Of a stretch of 64,000 bases of DNA, positions 1 to 13,500 are shown piece after piece. Position numbers and translations under genes: made by a program. Below the pieces are notes generated by a model. That model did no database searches, was not told where the DNA came from, and worked only from the letters and a program-made list of their open reading frames with translations. Positions within the stretch are counted from its first letter, which is position 1, and each line of letters starts with the position of its first letter. The stretch is from Ctena decussata (lineage: Eukaryota; Mollusca; Bivalvia; Lucinida; Lucinidae): the NCBI GenBank assembly GCA_963989385.1, contig OZ022505.1:56423737-56487736 (forward strand), in the 5' to 3' direction.

Positions 1-84
1 CTGTTGAAAAGGATGTAAAATCGCAAGTCATCCATCCGTTCAGCACAAACAGTCATGGAGTCTCTTCCATAGTCAAATTTGGAC

Positions 85-323
85 TGAGCCATGACAGGAC
101 AAAACATGCAAAGTGGCATGTGCGGGATTTGAAAACTCAAATCAGTCTAAACATCTGCCCAGTCTTACCAGAGTCTTTGCTGTGCACTTAAAGGGTAGCT
201 AAGGGTCTAAGCTACCTCCATGGCAAAGAAAAGACTCTGATTAGACTGGGCCGATACCCAGGTTGATCTGAGTCTTTGCTGGACGCATATCCCTCCTTGT
301 TTTTATTGTTGTGTCATGGCTCA
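85..323. repeat. Palindromic repeat family A, copy 1
   Basis: Begins TGAGCC, ends GGCTCA; the end sequences are inverted copies of each other (arm motif AAACCAACAAAGTGG in better copies). Inside are AGACTCAGATCAGCC/TCTGATCAGAGTCTTTGCT hairpins. Terminal inverted repeats and about 14 copies in the window suggest a MITE-like foldback element; no protein. Confidence 0.8.
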
Positions 324-341
324 TATTCATTAAGTTGTCCC

Positions 342-545
342 TAGCCCTAGATAAGGAGTATTGGATGATAATTGTGGGCTAATTTTGATATATTTATATT
401 TTTTATATTTTCTTTCAAAATCATGCATTAATGTGACCCATCATGTGATCCACCTCATTGAGGTGGTTCACATGAGAGGTCACAATGCATGTTTTAATGC
501 AAATTAAAACAGAAATTAAAATTAATTAATTAAAATTAATTATTA
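342..545. repeat. Foldback family D, copy 1 (diverged)
   Basis: Starts AGCCCTAGATAAGGAGTATT; central hairpin with CCACCTCATTGAGGTGG. Same architecture as the clean copy at 35055-35257. Confidence 0.6.
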
Positions 546-707
546 GCAGCTACTCCATCTTGTCTATAGTTTTACAGATGGAAAGCAGTCATAGTAGATC
601 CTGATCAGACTGCTGCAAATGGGCATACTGTTTATACAGACAGGCTGTCCTTATTTTAGTGTCTATGAGGTTGCATAATTTTATGGCCATAATTATGTCT
701 TTGCTAG

Positions 708-980
708 GCTGGAGTTGGCCGACTGACCATGCGGGACGATGAGCGGTATGGTTACATCGACATCACCATTATTGACAACGCCATCCCTGAAGATGAAAAA
801 TTCTTTGTTGTGACCCTACTTAACCCCTCAGGAGGAGCTGCTCTGGGTGTAGGGTCCACGTTGACAGTAATGATTGACCACTCAGATGGAGCATTTGGGG
901 TCTTCCAGTTTGCAGAGAATTCCCTAGGGGTTCAGGCTGTAGAATCAGGGGACACAAGTTACACCATTACACTTATACAG
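708..980 (+). CDS. ADGRV1: ADGRV1 exon 1 of window: end of Calx-beta 1, start of 2
   Basis: Acceptor TTTGCTAG, donor GTAGTA; phase 0 at both ends; fragment residues 1-91. It carries the acidic loop IDNAIPEDEKFF of one Calx-beta repeat, the closing GGAALG turn and the HSDGAFGVFQF linker opening the next. The upstream exon is outside the window. Confidence 0.9.
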
Positions 981-1503
981 GTAGTATTACTTAAACATGT
1001 TCCTATGTTGTTTAATGTATTCATTCCATTATAAGACAGAACTCCTCCCTAAGACAGAACTCCTCCCTTCCAAAACAGTCACACAACTTACAAATCTAGA
1101 TCCATCCAAAATGATCTAAAAAATCTAAATTCATCTTACCAAAATAATCCCCAAAAACCCAGATCCATTTCACAAGACAGATCTATATTTTGGGATTGTC
1201 TTGGAAGAGAAAAACCTACAGCCCTGGATCCAGGGGGTGGGCTTTGGGGCTTCAGCCCCGCCATCTGGGTTTCTGTGTTATGTATAATATGTAGGTTCAA
1301 GATAATAAGGAGAATCTGCTGACAGTTTGAAATAATTCATGCATGTGGTTAGATTAAAATAGATATTGTGACAACTTAATAGAATTGCCTCGGCGAGATG
1401 ATTCTAATGAGATGTCACAACATGTACGTAATTAGAGAAAAATACTATCGAAAATTCTCATCAAATTGATATTGATTCCTAATTATGTCATATATTTAAA
1501 GCG

Positions 1504-1534
<31 letters not shown>

Positions 1535-4500
1535 ACACACACACACAATACATCTCAGCACCTCCCAGCTCCACCAGTTATCCAGATCCCCAGTGAGAAG
1601 GGAGGCAAAAATGAAAATGGCAGAGTTGCTTCCCTTGAAAGTGTAAACCCATTTGCCTTAAACTGCATTTTACCTTTTAAGTTAATCAACAGCAGTTTTA
1701 AAATAGGAAAAAAAAATTATCAAAAGCATTATCAGTCCTGGTATCAACTCATGCTTTGCATTAACTCTTTAAGCCCCAGTGACTCAATTAGCAAAAATTT
1801 GCAAACAGCGTAGATCCTTATGAGGCGGCTCATAATGAGCCGCCTCATCTAGATCTACACTGTTTGCCCTCTAGTCTTTGAATTCTCAATATAAAAAGTC
1901 TTGGACAAGGCATTTTTTTAATTTTTGCAGACGTAAATTTTGTCGTCTGCTTATTGGTAGTGAAAGAGTTAAAAAAAAAGTTCTTACTGGGCATACAGGG
2001 GAATGGAAATTATATCCAGTATCTAAAAATGCTGTTTCAAAATTAACCTGTAAAGCACTAGAAAAGCAGATGACAAGTTTTGCATCTGCAAAGTTTGAAA
2101 ATAAAAAAAAGTTTCATTCAAGTTACATTATATTGAAATATTAAATACAAGATGGCAAACACTGTAGATCCAGATGAGTTGGCTCATTATGAGCCACCTT
2201 TTCTCGATCTAACCTGTTTGCAGTTCAACCACAGTCAAACCTGTCTTAAGCAAGCACCCAAGGGAAGGGAAAAACCTGCTTGCATAAGACAGGTGCTTGC
2301 TTAATAGAGGTCAGTTTACACTGAAGATGCTACTTTGGGATATTAGATTTTGGCCTTTCAAGCCTAGGTTTTGCTTAATAGAGGTGGGCCTTAAGACAGG
2401 TTTGGCTGTACATGTACTTTTGCTTTTTAGCGCTTAAAAGGCTTTTCAGTGTGTAAACTGGGGCCGTATTCATAAAGCCATTTAAGTCGTTGCTATGCGG
2501 TTGCTAAGGCTAAATATCTATAAAGGAGGTGCCCTACAACTATGAAATTTGCTCTGGAGGAACAGTCTTTGTAAGACTGTTCCTCCAGAGCAAATTTCAT
2601 AGTTGTAGCAAATCTCCTTCAAAGGAATTTAGCCTTAGCAACAGCATAGCAACCACTTAAGTCGTTTTATGAATACGGCCCCTGACTTGATATTTTTAAT
2701 AGATTGAAAGGACAGAAGGCTCTATTGGTGAAGTCGATGTGCAGTGGGAAGTGACCGGGGACCAGAACAATGATATCGTAGACCACAACGGCACTGTGAC
2801 ATTTGGACATAACATGCTCACAGCTGATATAGGGTTAAAGGTCAGAGGGGACATAATTCCAGAACTGGATGAGTTGTTTGTTGTTCACCTCACAGCTGTG
2901 TCCAAGGTAAAGTTGCTTGTGTAGATAATAAACTGAATTTGGTTGTAGTATTTTGCAATGCTTCATAGAAAGTAAACGTTATTTTAGAAACCATTAAAAT
3001 TTTGTCCATCCCATGAATTATAGTATGACAATAATTTGCATTCAGAAAATTTTCTTCAATTCTAAAGAGACCTACAAAATTCAGGGTTACAAGCACAGTC
3101 AGGGGAAAAGCATCTGAAAATTTATTTTTTCCAGGTCAGGGAAGAAGCCAGGGAATTCGGAAGAGATTTGAGACATCAGAAAATGGTCAGAGACTTTCAA
3201 AGTTAATGGCTATGGCAGTATTCAGAAACTATACTTATGGTTTCAGCTCATGGAGAACATACATTCTTTCAGGAAAGACATTCCATGCAGACAAATTTAT
3301 CTCTCTCCTCATTGGGGGAGAAAAATAAACCACAATTTCAAATGAGACCAGTAGCACTGTTAAAGTGAAGAGAATAATCAGTTTTTAGGGTCTCTAAAGG
3401 ATATGAAATATAACAAACATCAGGAAAAAGCCAGGGAAAAGTATCAGAATTTGAAGTGGAGGATGAGTGGCAAGCATAAAATTACAGATGGGAATAGGTT
3501 TTGATTATGCAATGTTTCAGAAACATGCAAGATGACCGTTTCCCAATATCAAAATTCACAATACCATAGTGTGATGAAGTTTACTGTATTGGGACACTTA
3601 AAATGATTAATTTTCCATTTGGGGACAAGTGGAAAATATATATTATTTAAGGTGTCCCAAAATTTAGGCACATTATAGTATTATTTTTTGCATGACATTG
3701 TGTAGATTTCATTAATTCTTTGTTACAGGGTTCACTGGGAGAAGCAAGAAAACTAAGGTCTGAAGTGACAATATTAGCTAATGATGACCCCTATGGAGTG
3801 TTTATCATACCTGAGACCCAGAGGCCAAGAATGGTGGCAGAGTCAAATACTGGTGAGTATATTTTACCTCTCACCTATTTATAGTTTGATATTCCAAAGT
3901 TCCACCAAATTACAGTGTTAAAATAAAAATTATAAGCATTGGGACAGAAATTCCAGATCTGACTGATTAGGGTCTGAACTGTTTGGAATTCAGCCAATAA
4001 TTCAGTTGTACTATAAATAGCGCATCCTATGATGAAGTGAGGTTTGAGCCATCTCATGAGAAAATTGGTCTTAAGATGTATAGACAAATCTCCAAGGGAG
4101 ACCCATTTGAATGTGACTGTTTCTACTGTAACAGGTAGGACAACACGAAACCCTGAAAGTTCCCTCTCATTGAAAACAAAGTGGGAAAAGATGGAGATTT
4201 ATCCATTTACAGTTAAACTGACGGGTACACTTTCAGGGGAAGCAATTCTGCCATTTCATGTTGGCCTCTCTTCTACATGGAGTTCAACTCTTAAAGGAAA
4301 GACTTTGCTCTCCTAGGAGCAAATTATTTCCTTTAAGGGTAGATAACTTTTTGGAAGAGTTTTGTTGGCTGGGGAAGCAAACAGGAAGACATGAAAGTTT
4401 TTCTTCGTAAGAAATGGCGGAAAATCATGGAGATGAATACATGCAACTTATTAAGTCCAGTTTAAAAGCTAAATGATAAATACATAACAACACATTTAAT

Positions 4501-7500
4501 ATGATAACATAAAAAAAATCTAATGCTGTAACCATTAGGCTATGAAGATTACTGAACTATAAAGTAAAATTTGCAACTTGCGCCTTAAATGCTCATTTAT
4601 TTTTCAGCTGTATCCTTGACAATGCAACGACTATTTGGTACATATGGCAGTGTAGAAGTAAGTTTTACCACGCTACAACCGACTGAGACATACCCCTTCA
4701 TCCCCACAACAGTACCAAGGGCCAATACCAAAGACTACAAGATGTCTTCTGGTTCTGTTCTATTTGGGTCGGGTCAAACTGTGGCGACCTTTGACATTGA
4801 GATTCTGGATGACACAGAGCCAGAAGAAGATGAAGCCGTATATGTGAGGTTGACAGGAATAGAACTGATAGTTGCTGCTCAAATAAGACCTGGTAAGTTA
4901 GATCTTGCAGGATGGGTGCTGCGGCAGGGGAGGGGGAGAGAAATAATGGTCTTTGACCTTCTTTATAATAACCAGCCCGAGAATGCTGAAACTGTTATGT
5001 GAAGTTGATGAGAATAAAATTTGTAGTTGCTATTCGTATTAGGCCAGGAAAGTTTGAGTTAGGGGAGAGGCAGTGGGGAGGTTGTGAAAGCGTTGAAGTT
5101 ATGACCTTGACATTGTCATACCACCTGATAAATGGACCACAAGAGAATGAAACATTATATCAGAGGTTGACAAGAATGAAAAATATAGATCTCTGATTAG
5201 GCCAGATAAATGAACATAGTTTTAGGGGTTTAAGAGGGTGGGGTGAGCAGAGGGAGGGTCATTACCTTTGACCTTGGGATATGAAGATTCAGAACACAAA
5301 GAAGATGAAGCTATATATTTGGACAAGAAGAATAACTTTTGGTTAATATAATAACAAACTCATGCAGTTATTTGAGCCACGACACGAGAAAACAAACAAA
5401 GTGCCAAATGCATCCACTGAAGACTCAGATCAGCCTGGGCAGTGGCCCAGTCTGATTAGTCTTTGCTGTGCACTTAAAGGGTAGCTAAGGGTCTAAGCTA
5501 GCTCCATACGGACAGCGAAGACTTTGATCTGACTGGGTTCTCATGTTATATTTCAGTTGACATGTCCCCCAGACTTGGTTTTGACTCAGAGACCTTTGCT
5601 CAGGTTATCATAGGATATAACGACAATGCCAATGGTGAAATAGTGTTGTCCCCAGACAATCCTACTGTTCTTGAGAACACAACACAACCATTTCTTTTTG
5701 TTACAAGATATGGAGGAGTGTTCGGAGAGGTAAGATAAGCTTTTGTTTGTTTCTAAGGGTACAGTGCAGTCCAGTAATTATGCTATGTTTGGGATCCATT
5801 GTAATCAAGGGCGTAGCTACCTATACGGCAAATACGCAAGTGCATATTGAAATTTTGTCAAAATTGACAAAATTTCAAAACGCACCTGCATATTTGCATG
5901 CTGAATATTTATAAAATAGACAAGATTTCAATACCAATTGCCAAAGTGGCTGAAATACTAGCTTTACCTTCAAGAAGTAGAGAATAAAACATGGTTGTGC
6001 GTATTATGAAATTGCCCCTAGTTACGCCCCTGGTAATAAATGCATAATGTTGTATGTGAATAGACTTATATTGAGACTACACTACAATGTAAGGATAACT
6101 CCATCATTCCTTAATTGCAAATCAAATATTATGCTTTTGGTACATATCAGTGAACCCAGCGCACACATAACATCGAATTGACATCCTACTGATGTGGATG
6201 CAATGTCATTATGTTGCATTGACATCAGCACAACATCATTTCAATGTCCTGTGCCTGCTGGGAAATAGCAGTATTGCTTTTTGGCTAACTATTTTCATAA
6301 GAGCTGGAATTTTGATTCGGAATGAAATAGCATGTTTACTAGGGTTGATTGGAAAACACAACGAAAAAGGGTCTGTTAGACTGCTAAATATATTAAGTAA
6401 TCACTTTACTCCTGGGGAAAATGTTGACCTAGTCTAAAATGACTGTGATGTCCCAAATGTGATGCCAAAACAGTTTGTCAAATCTCATTTGCTGTTTTCT
6501 TGAAAATAAATCAAAATATTTGTAGCCTTATGGTCTTTCCAATACTCTGCAATGATCCAGATACAAAGGGATAAAAAGAAATAATTTAGGGATAATTATA
6601 TATATTTCTTTACAAAAGCTTAAGTTGTGAATTCTCATCAGAACCGTCTCAGACGGTTCTAATGAGGGGTCACAACATATGCTTTTGTTGAGAAATAAGA
6701 AAATTATCTCAGAATTATCCTCAAAACCCCACCTTATCTGAAGCTCTGACTTGGGTTAATTTTTCCATGCAACTGCTCCAGAGCTCTAGATAAGAGGGAG
6801 TATTTGATGATAATTAAGGATAATTTCTTTTATTTCTCATCGAAACCATATGTTGTGACCCCTCATCTGAACCGTCTCATCGAGACGGTTCAGATGAGGG
6901 GTCACATCATATGTTTTTATGCAGAATTAACAAAAATTATCCCTAATTATCACCAAATACTCCCTCTTATCTAGAGCTCTGACTGCTCCCTTTCTTTACA
7001 CTGTATCACTTAAATTGAATGAAAGTTATCAAAATGTATTGTTTTTATCAGGTCACAGTTACCTTTGAGGTTATGGAGGGAACAGCACTCGCTGGCCTTG
7101 ACTATCTGGTGACCTCTAACCAGGTGACCTTGAGGAGAGGGGAATCATCTGCACCATTACCAGTAACAATTATAGATGATGTTATTCCCGAGTTTTCAGA
7201 GACATTTACAGTTATCCTGAACGAAGTTTCTGGTGGAGGAGTGCTGGGCACCATTACACAGACGAATGTCATAATTGATGTTTCGGATGATCCTAATGGA
7301 GCATTTGGTATGCTGTTTTAATTATAAGCCGCAGGCCTCAAAAATGGTACTTTACCTTTAAAGTGCCAAAACTAAAAATAGTTGATTTGCAAACAGGGTA
7401 GATCCAGATGAGGTGGCTCATGATGAGCCATCTCATCTGGATCTACACTGTTTGCCCTAAAGTCTTAAAATTTCAATATGATATAGCTCAGACAAAACAT

Positions 7501-10500
7501 TTTCTTTTTAGTTTTTTCAGACACAAATTTTGTCGTCTGCTTTCTTGGTGAACACATATGTAAAGTTGGTCAGAGCAGCCTTTCTCTTCACACATACCAT
7601 GTTTGGACTTCAGGAAACTACAAGCACATTATAAAGACTCTGGCTAGACAGACTAGTCTATACACAGATATATTGAGCTTCCTTTGGCATGGTGCAGCTC
7701 AGTTATGGTCAGCTTTATTTTCGGAGAGTACCGTATATTAAAAGATCGGGAAATGGTTCTAGCCTTTGTCCCAGTGATGAGAATCATGAATTTTGAAACT
7801 TTGTGAATATTCCAAATAAATTTTGTGAATACACATAGAATAAATTTTGTGAATACAAATATATGTCTACATGCACACCAGTGGTATTCACCTGCATAAT
7901 GCATATACAGACTGCATGTGTAAGAATCATTTTTGCATTTGAGTTTAATATTAAAAAAAGTTTCCTCCAGAGGTAGCTGTTTGTGCATTTATAAGACTTA
8001 TCAGAAATACAGCCTAAGGTATTACCCACTTTGAGAAAAGAATCAGTCATAGTAGATTGTTTTATTATTCATATTTCCTAGAATTCCTGGTCACTGGTAT
8101 AACCGTGGAAGAGCCTGAGGATCTTCCAGTCAGCATCAACGTTACTGTTGTACGTACAGGTGGGACACTGGGAGTTGTCACCCTTGACTGGGTAGCCATG
8201 TTGGATGGTAAGTGAAGTGTATTCCTTAAATTATGGCCAGGCCACGTAACTCAGTCGATTGCGCATCTGACTCAAGAACCAGAGATCCCTGGTTTGATAC
8301 ATGATCTGGCTACTTAACTTAGTTTCTTCTTCTGCTGATTCAAGAAGGGTAGTTGTCAGTAAGGGGCAAAAGTATGTGCACTTAGTACTGGTTACTGCTT
8401 AGGAGGTCTAAGCCTGTCAGGAATAGTGTGGGTAGGTTAACTGACCGTCCTGTACCGTGGATGTAAAGCAACAAAACAACAACAACAACAAATTCCAAAA
8501 TTAAAGAGGCATAGCATTATAAGTGGATAGCATTATATTGAGACTGAACAACCAAGGAATACAAGGCAAAGTATTATACATGTATGCTCATTTGCCTTAT
8601 ATTCCTTTGTTGTTTAACTCAGTGGGAGTCATGACCTGATGTAAAAAGGTAAAAGTTTCTTATAGCCTAGTGGCTGTAGGGACAGTAGAGGTGAGGCCCA
8701 GTGTATCTTGGGCACAGAATATGATTGACAGAGCCCAGCTCTGTCCCTATCTTATCTTATCCCTCTGCTCCGCTATTCTGAAGAGGTACCCATTTACTGC
8801 TGGGTTGTCAGAGAGAGTTTTCCAGTTGCCAGATTGCCAAGCCAGGGTTTGAACTCACACCCTTCTGACACTCTAAACCATATTAATAACAGAGTCACTC
8901 TAAACACTTGACCATGGCACTTCTCTAATAGTGTTACATTTACATGTAAACCTGTCCAGTGGCTACCTCTCTTAAGCAAGCAGCCTGAATTAAGCAAGCA
9001 TGTATGCAGTTCCCAAAACAGGCAAATATATTGAATTTTGCCTGTTTGAAGCAAGCACCTGTCTTAAGCAAACAGATTTTGATTATCCCTTAGGTACTTG
9101 CTTAATTAAGGTTGGACTCTATATCTAAAATAGTCTGATAATGAACAGCATATAATGAACAGTGATATAATGAATAGTGTGCATTGTATGCGTTGCATTA
9201 AATAGAGGATCTTACATGAGTGCTCATGTATTATTGAATTTATTAAACGAGTTGGGGAAAATGATAAGATGCGAGGCTTTGCCGAGCATCTTATCATTTT
9301 TACCGAGTTTAATAAATTCAGTAATACAGGAGCACGAATGCAAGATATTATTTATCATATGACACTAAAATTGCATTTTATTAGCAAATTTTGCACTAAA
9401 ACGTCACAATTTCGCCATTAGAAAACGCGACGTTTTTATGGATGTCAACGTATAACGTCACAACGTAATTTGCATATTTAATCCACTAGTGGATTATCGT
9501 TTTTAATGCATGGCTTTATTCTCAGATGCGACGTCATATGATAAACAACAGTCTTTATAGCAAAAAAAAATCAAATAAAGAAAAAAGCACAGGTGTATAG
9601 ATGCACAGTAAAAATGTTAAAATGAAATGAAGTTACAGACTATTTCTAAAAGTACTTCTTTTTTCCGCTCTTAATGCCATTTTTGTATTCTCTTTCAGGT
9701 GGCATAGCTCTTGAAGATATCAACCCCTCCTCTGGTTCAGTGTACTTTGTCAGTAATGAAGTGGGAAGACAGATCTTGATCAGAGTATTACCTGATGATT
9801 TACCAGAAGGAAATGAGGTATTTTTAACCATAGTGGTGGGTCAATGATCAGTTATAATCAAAAGTCAGTTAATGCAACTGTAAAATTTATAATCGATTAT
9901 AATTAGAAACAAATACATTCCCTGAAAACTACAAAAAGTACTATACATGTAATGGAGATATAATTATTGATGTAGATTGTCTCCAAGGATATAGGCAGGA
10001 TATGAGAACGGGCTATTCACTCTGGAATACTGACCTTTTGTAGTAAAACATTTTGAACACTCCTTATCAACTCATTTGTGTTGTATTGTATTGCATTGTA
10101 TTGTATACTACTGCTTTCAGGATATTGAGATCAAACTGCTGACAGCCAGTAATGGGGGCAGGATCATTGGAGACAGAGGGGTATTTACCCTGACTATACC
10201 ATCTAATGACAACCCTCATGGTATGGTCCAGTTTACCGCCAGCAGTTACACTGTAGAAGAAGAGGCCGCAACTAGTGTACAACAGATACCATTGGTTAGA
10301 ACGTAAGTATGGTTGTTTTTGCTTTTTGCTTCAAATAAGATGAGGATTTGGTAATATTTTGTGGTTAATTTTTCAAATTTTAGGATACATTTTGTTGTTA
10401 ATATTTAAAATTTCTGTTTCAAAGCATATGACTTGTGTGCTCAGAACTGAAACAGATGTGCAGAGATACTTGTAGTTTCAATGAGGGTACACTGGGGCAC

Positions 10501-13500
10501 TTATCAAAATACAATTCAATTACTAAAATTAAGTTCAGGTATTAGTTTTTGGCCTCCTATAAGATTTGAACAGAAATAGACTTTAATTAGACTGGGTATT
10601 TCTCATGTTTTTTTGCCATTTTTACAGGGTAACAAACATTAAGATTCTGGGGCCGTATTTATCAAACGACTTAAGTCGTTGCTATGCTGTTGCTAAGGCT
10701 AATTTTCTATGAAGGCGATTCCCTACAACTATGAAATTTGCTCTGGAGGAACAGTCTGAAAAAGACTGTTCCTCCAGAGCAAATTTCATAGTTGTAGGGA
10801 ATTTTCTTTATAGAAATTCAGCCTCAGCAACAGCATAGCAACGACTTAAGTCGTTTTATAAATACGGCCCCAGGATGACAAAGTCCTTTAAAATAGGGTC
10901 TAACCTTAAATGAAAGAATAAATTCTTTTCCTCTAAGAGCTGACTCCCATTAAGAAGGGGATCAAAAATGATAGGAGCCGTGACACAAGAAAACCAACAA
11001 AGTGGCTGTGCGCCCATTGCATACTCAGATCAGCCTGGGGATCTGCCAAGTCTGATCAGAATCTTTGTTAAGCACTAAAAGGATAGCTAAGGGTCTTAGC
11101 TACTGCCATGCGGACAACGAAGACTCTGATCAGACTGGGTGGATGCCTAGGCTGATCTAAGTCTGTGCTGGGCGCACAACCACTTTGTTGGTTTTGTCTT
11201 ATCGTTGCTCATAGGTTTGCTTCCCCTGATAGTATATTGACTAAGTGTAACCATTGTTTGACTGTGCTTTATTTCAGAGGTGGAAACTTTGGAGAGCTAA
11301 GAGTTTATTACAGTACTTTGGTCCTAGCAGCAATTGCTGAGACACCCGACGGCATTGAAAATGTTCTGGAGTATTTCAGTCAGCCACAGATGGGTAGCAG
11401 GGGTATACCTGGGGAACCAGTGGTGGTTCCACAAGGATCTGATCCTACCAGGGTAAGTACCTATTTCTCAACTTTTCAAATTTCAAAATGAGTGACTGGT
11501 CAAGATGGGTTGCCAGACACGTTGTATTAAAGTCTTTTTCTGGCCACAAGGGTGCCTGGTCATGACTGACCTAAGGTGCTCTTTTATATAGTGGTGCCTC
11601 ACTACCATACAGGGCCCAGTTTTTCAAAACTAACGACATCTTTAGTTAATGAGATGTTAAATTTTCAAATGGATTATTCATAAAAACACTGCAACTGTTT
11701 TGACAAAAAATGTGGGGAGCTCTTAAAGCTCCTTACAATTTTTCAGCAAAAAATATTAGGGCAATTGATTTTGTGAGTACTTTAAGACTTAATGTATCCT
11801 TGACTGACAACTTCATAAAGCTAACAATGCTTTGAACAATCAGACCCAGACTTTCAATTTACTAACTGCTTTTTAGCTCACCTGAGCCATAGGCTCAGGG
11901 TGAGCTATTGTGATCACCCAGTGTCCGTTGTGCGTCATCCAGCGTTCGGGGTCAACAATTTGCTTTAAATGACATCTTCTCTGAAACCGCTAGGCCTAGG
12001 GCTTTGATATTTGGTATGAAGCATTGTCTAGTGGACCTCTACCAAGTTTGTTCAAATGGTGGCCCCAGGGTCCAAAATGGCCCTGGGGCAGGGGGTCTTG
12101 GGTTCAAAACTAAAAAATACTTAAAAATCTTCTTCTCCATAACTGCTTGTCTCAGATGCTTGAAATTTGGTATGTAGCATTGCCTAGTGGTCCTCTACCA
12201 AATTTGTTCAAATGGTGACCCCAGGGTCCAAAATGACCCCGGGGCAGGGAGTCCCAGGTTTGATCCATGGAAATACATAGAAAAATATTAAAAAATCTTC
12301 TTCTTCAGAACCACTTGGCTCAGATGCTTGAAATTTGATATAAAGCATTGCCTAATGGCCCTTTATCATGATGGCCCCAGGGTCCAAAATGGCCCCGCAC
12401 CAGGGGGTCCTGGGTTTGAACCATAGAAATACATAGAAAAATATTCAAAAATCTTTTTCTTCAGAACAGCATGGCTCAGATGCTTGAAATTGAATATGTA
12501 GCATTGCCTAATAGTCCTTTACCAAGTTTGTCCAAATGGTGGCCCCAGGGTCCAAAATGGCCCCTTGCCCGGGAGTCCAAGGTTTGAACCATAGAAATGC
12601 AAAGAAAAATATTAAAAAATCTTCTTCTTCAGAACCACAAGGCTTAGATGCTTGAAATATGGTATGATGCATTGCCCAGTAGTCCTTTACCAAGTTTGTT
12701 CAAATGGTGGCCGCAGGGTCTAAAATGGCCCCGCGGCAGGGAGTCCTAGGTTTGAACCATAGAAATACGTAGAAAAATATTCAAAAATCTTCTTCTTCAG
12801 AACCGCTTGGCATAGATGCTTGAAATTTGGTATGTAGCATTGCCTAGTAGTCCTTTACCAAGTTTGTTCAAATGGTGACCCCAGGGTCCAAAATGGCCCT
12901 GTGGTAGGGAGTCGTAGGTTTGAACCTTAGCAATACATGGAAAAAATATTCAAAAATCTTCTTCAGAACCGCAAGGCATAGACGCTTGAAATTTGGTATG
13001 TTGCATTGCCTAGTGGTCTTTTACCAAGTTTGTTCAAATGATGACCCCAGAGTCTAAAATGGCCCCACCCCTAGGGGTCCTGGGTTTGAACCATAGAAAT
13101 ACATAGAAAAATATTCAAAATCTACTTCTTCAGAAGCAATTGGCTCAGATGCTTGAAATTTAATATTTAGCATTGCCTTGTAGTTGTTTATCAAGTATGT
13201 TCAAATGATGGCCCCAGGGTCCAAAATGACCCCACAGCAGGGAGTCCTGAGTTTTAACCTTAGAAATACATAGAAAAATATTCAAAAATCTTCTTCTTCA
13301 GAACCACTTGGCTCAGATGCTTAAAATTTGGTATGATGCATTGCCTGGTGGACTCCTACAAAGTTTGTGAAAATGGTGGCCCTGGGATCCAAAATGGCCC
13401 TGGGGCGGGGAGTCTTTGGTTCTGAATTAAAATATACTTAAAAATCTTCTTCTCCAGAGCCCCTCAGTGCAGATGCTTGAAATTTGGTATGATGCATTGC

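Noticed and set aside
1466..1813. Proline-rich ORF
   Set aside because: It is a translation of the poly-C tract and foldback remnants in intron 1.
4999..5196. Open reading frame after exon 4 resembling its C-terminal part
   Set aside because: It is a decayed tandem copy of the exon 4 tail, and exons 4 and 5 already join in phase.
8235..8310. tRNA gene
   Set aside because: Degenerate tRNA-like head followed by the same SINE body.
12508..12693. Minus-strand ORF
   Set aside because: Lies wholly inside the tandem units of element 1; no conserved content.
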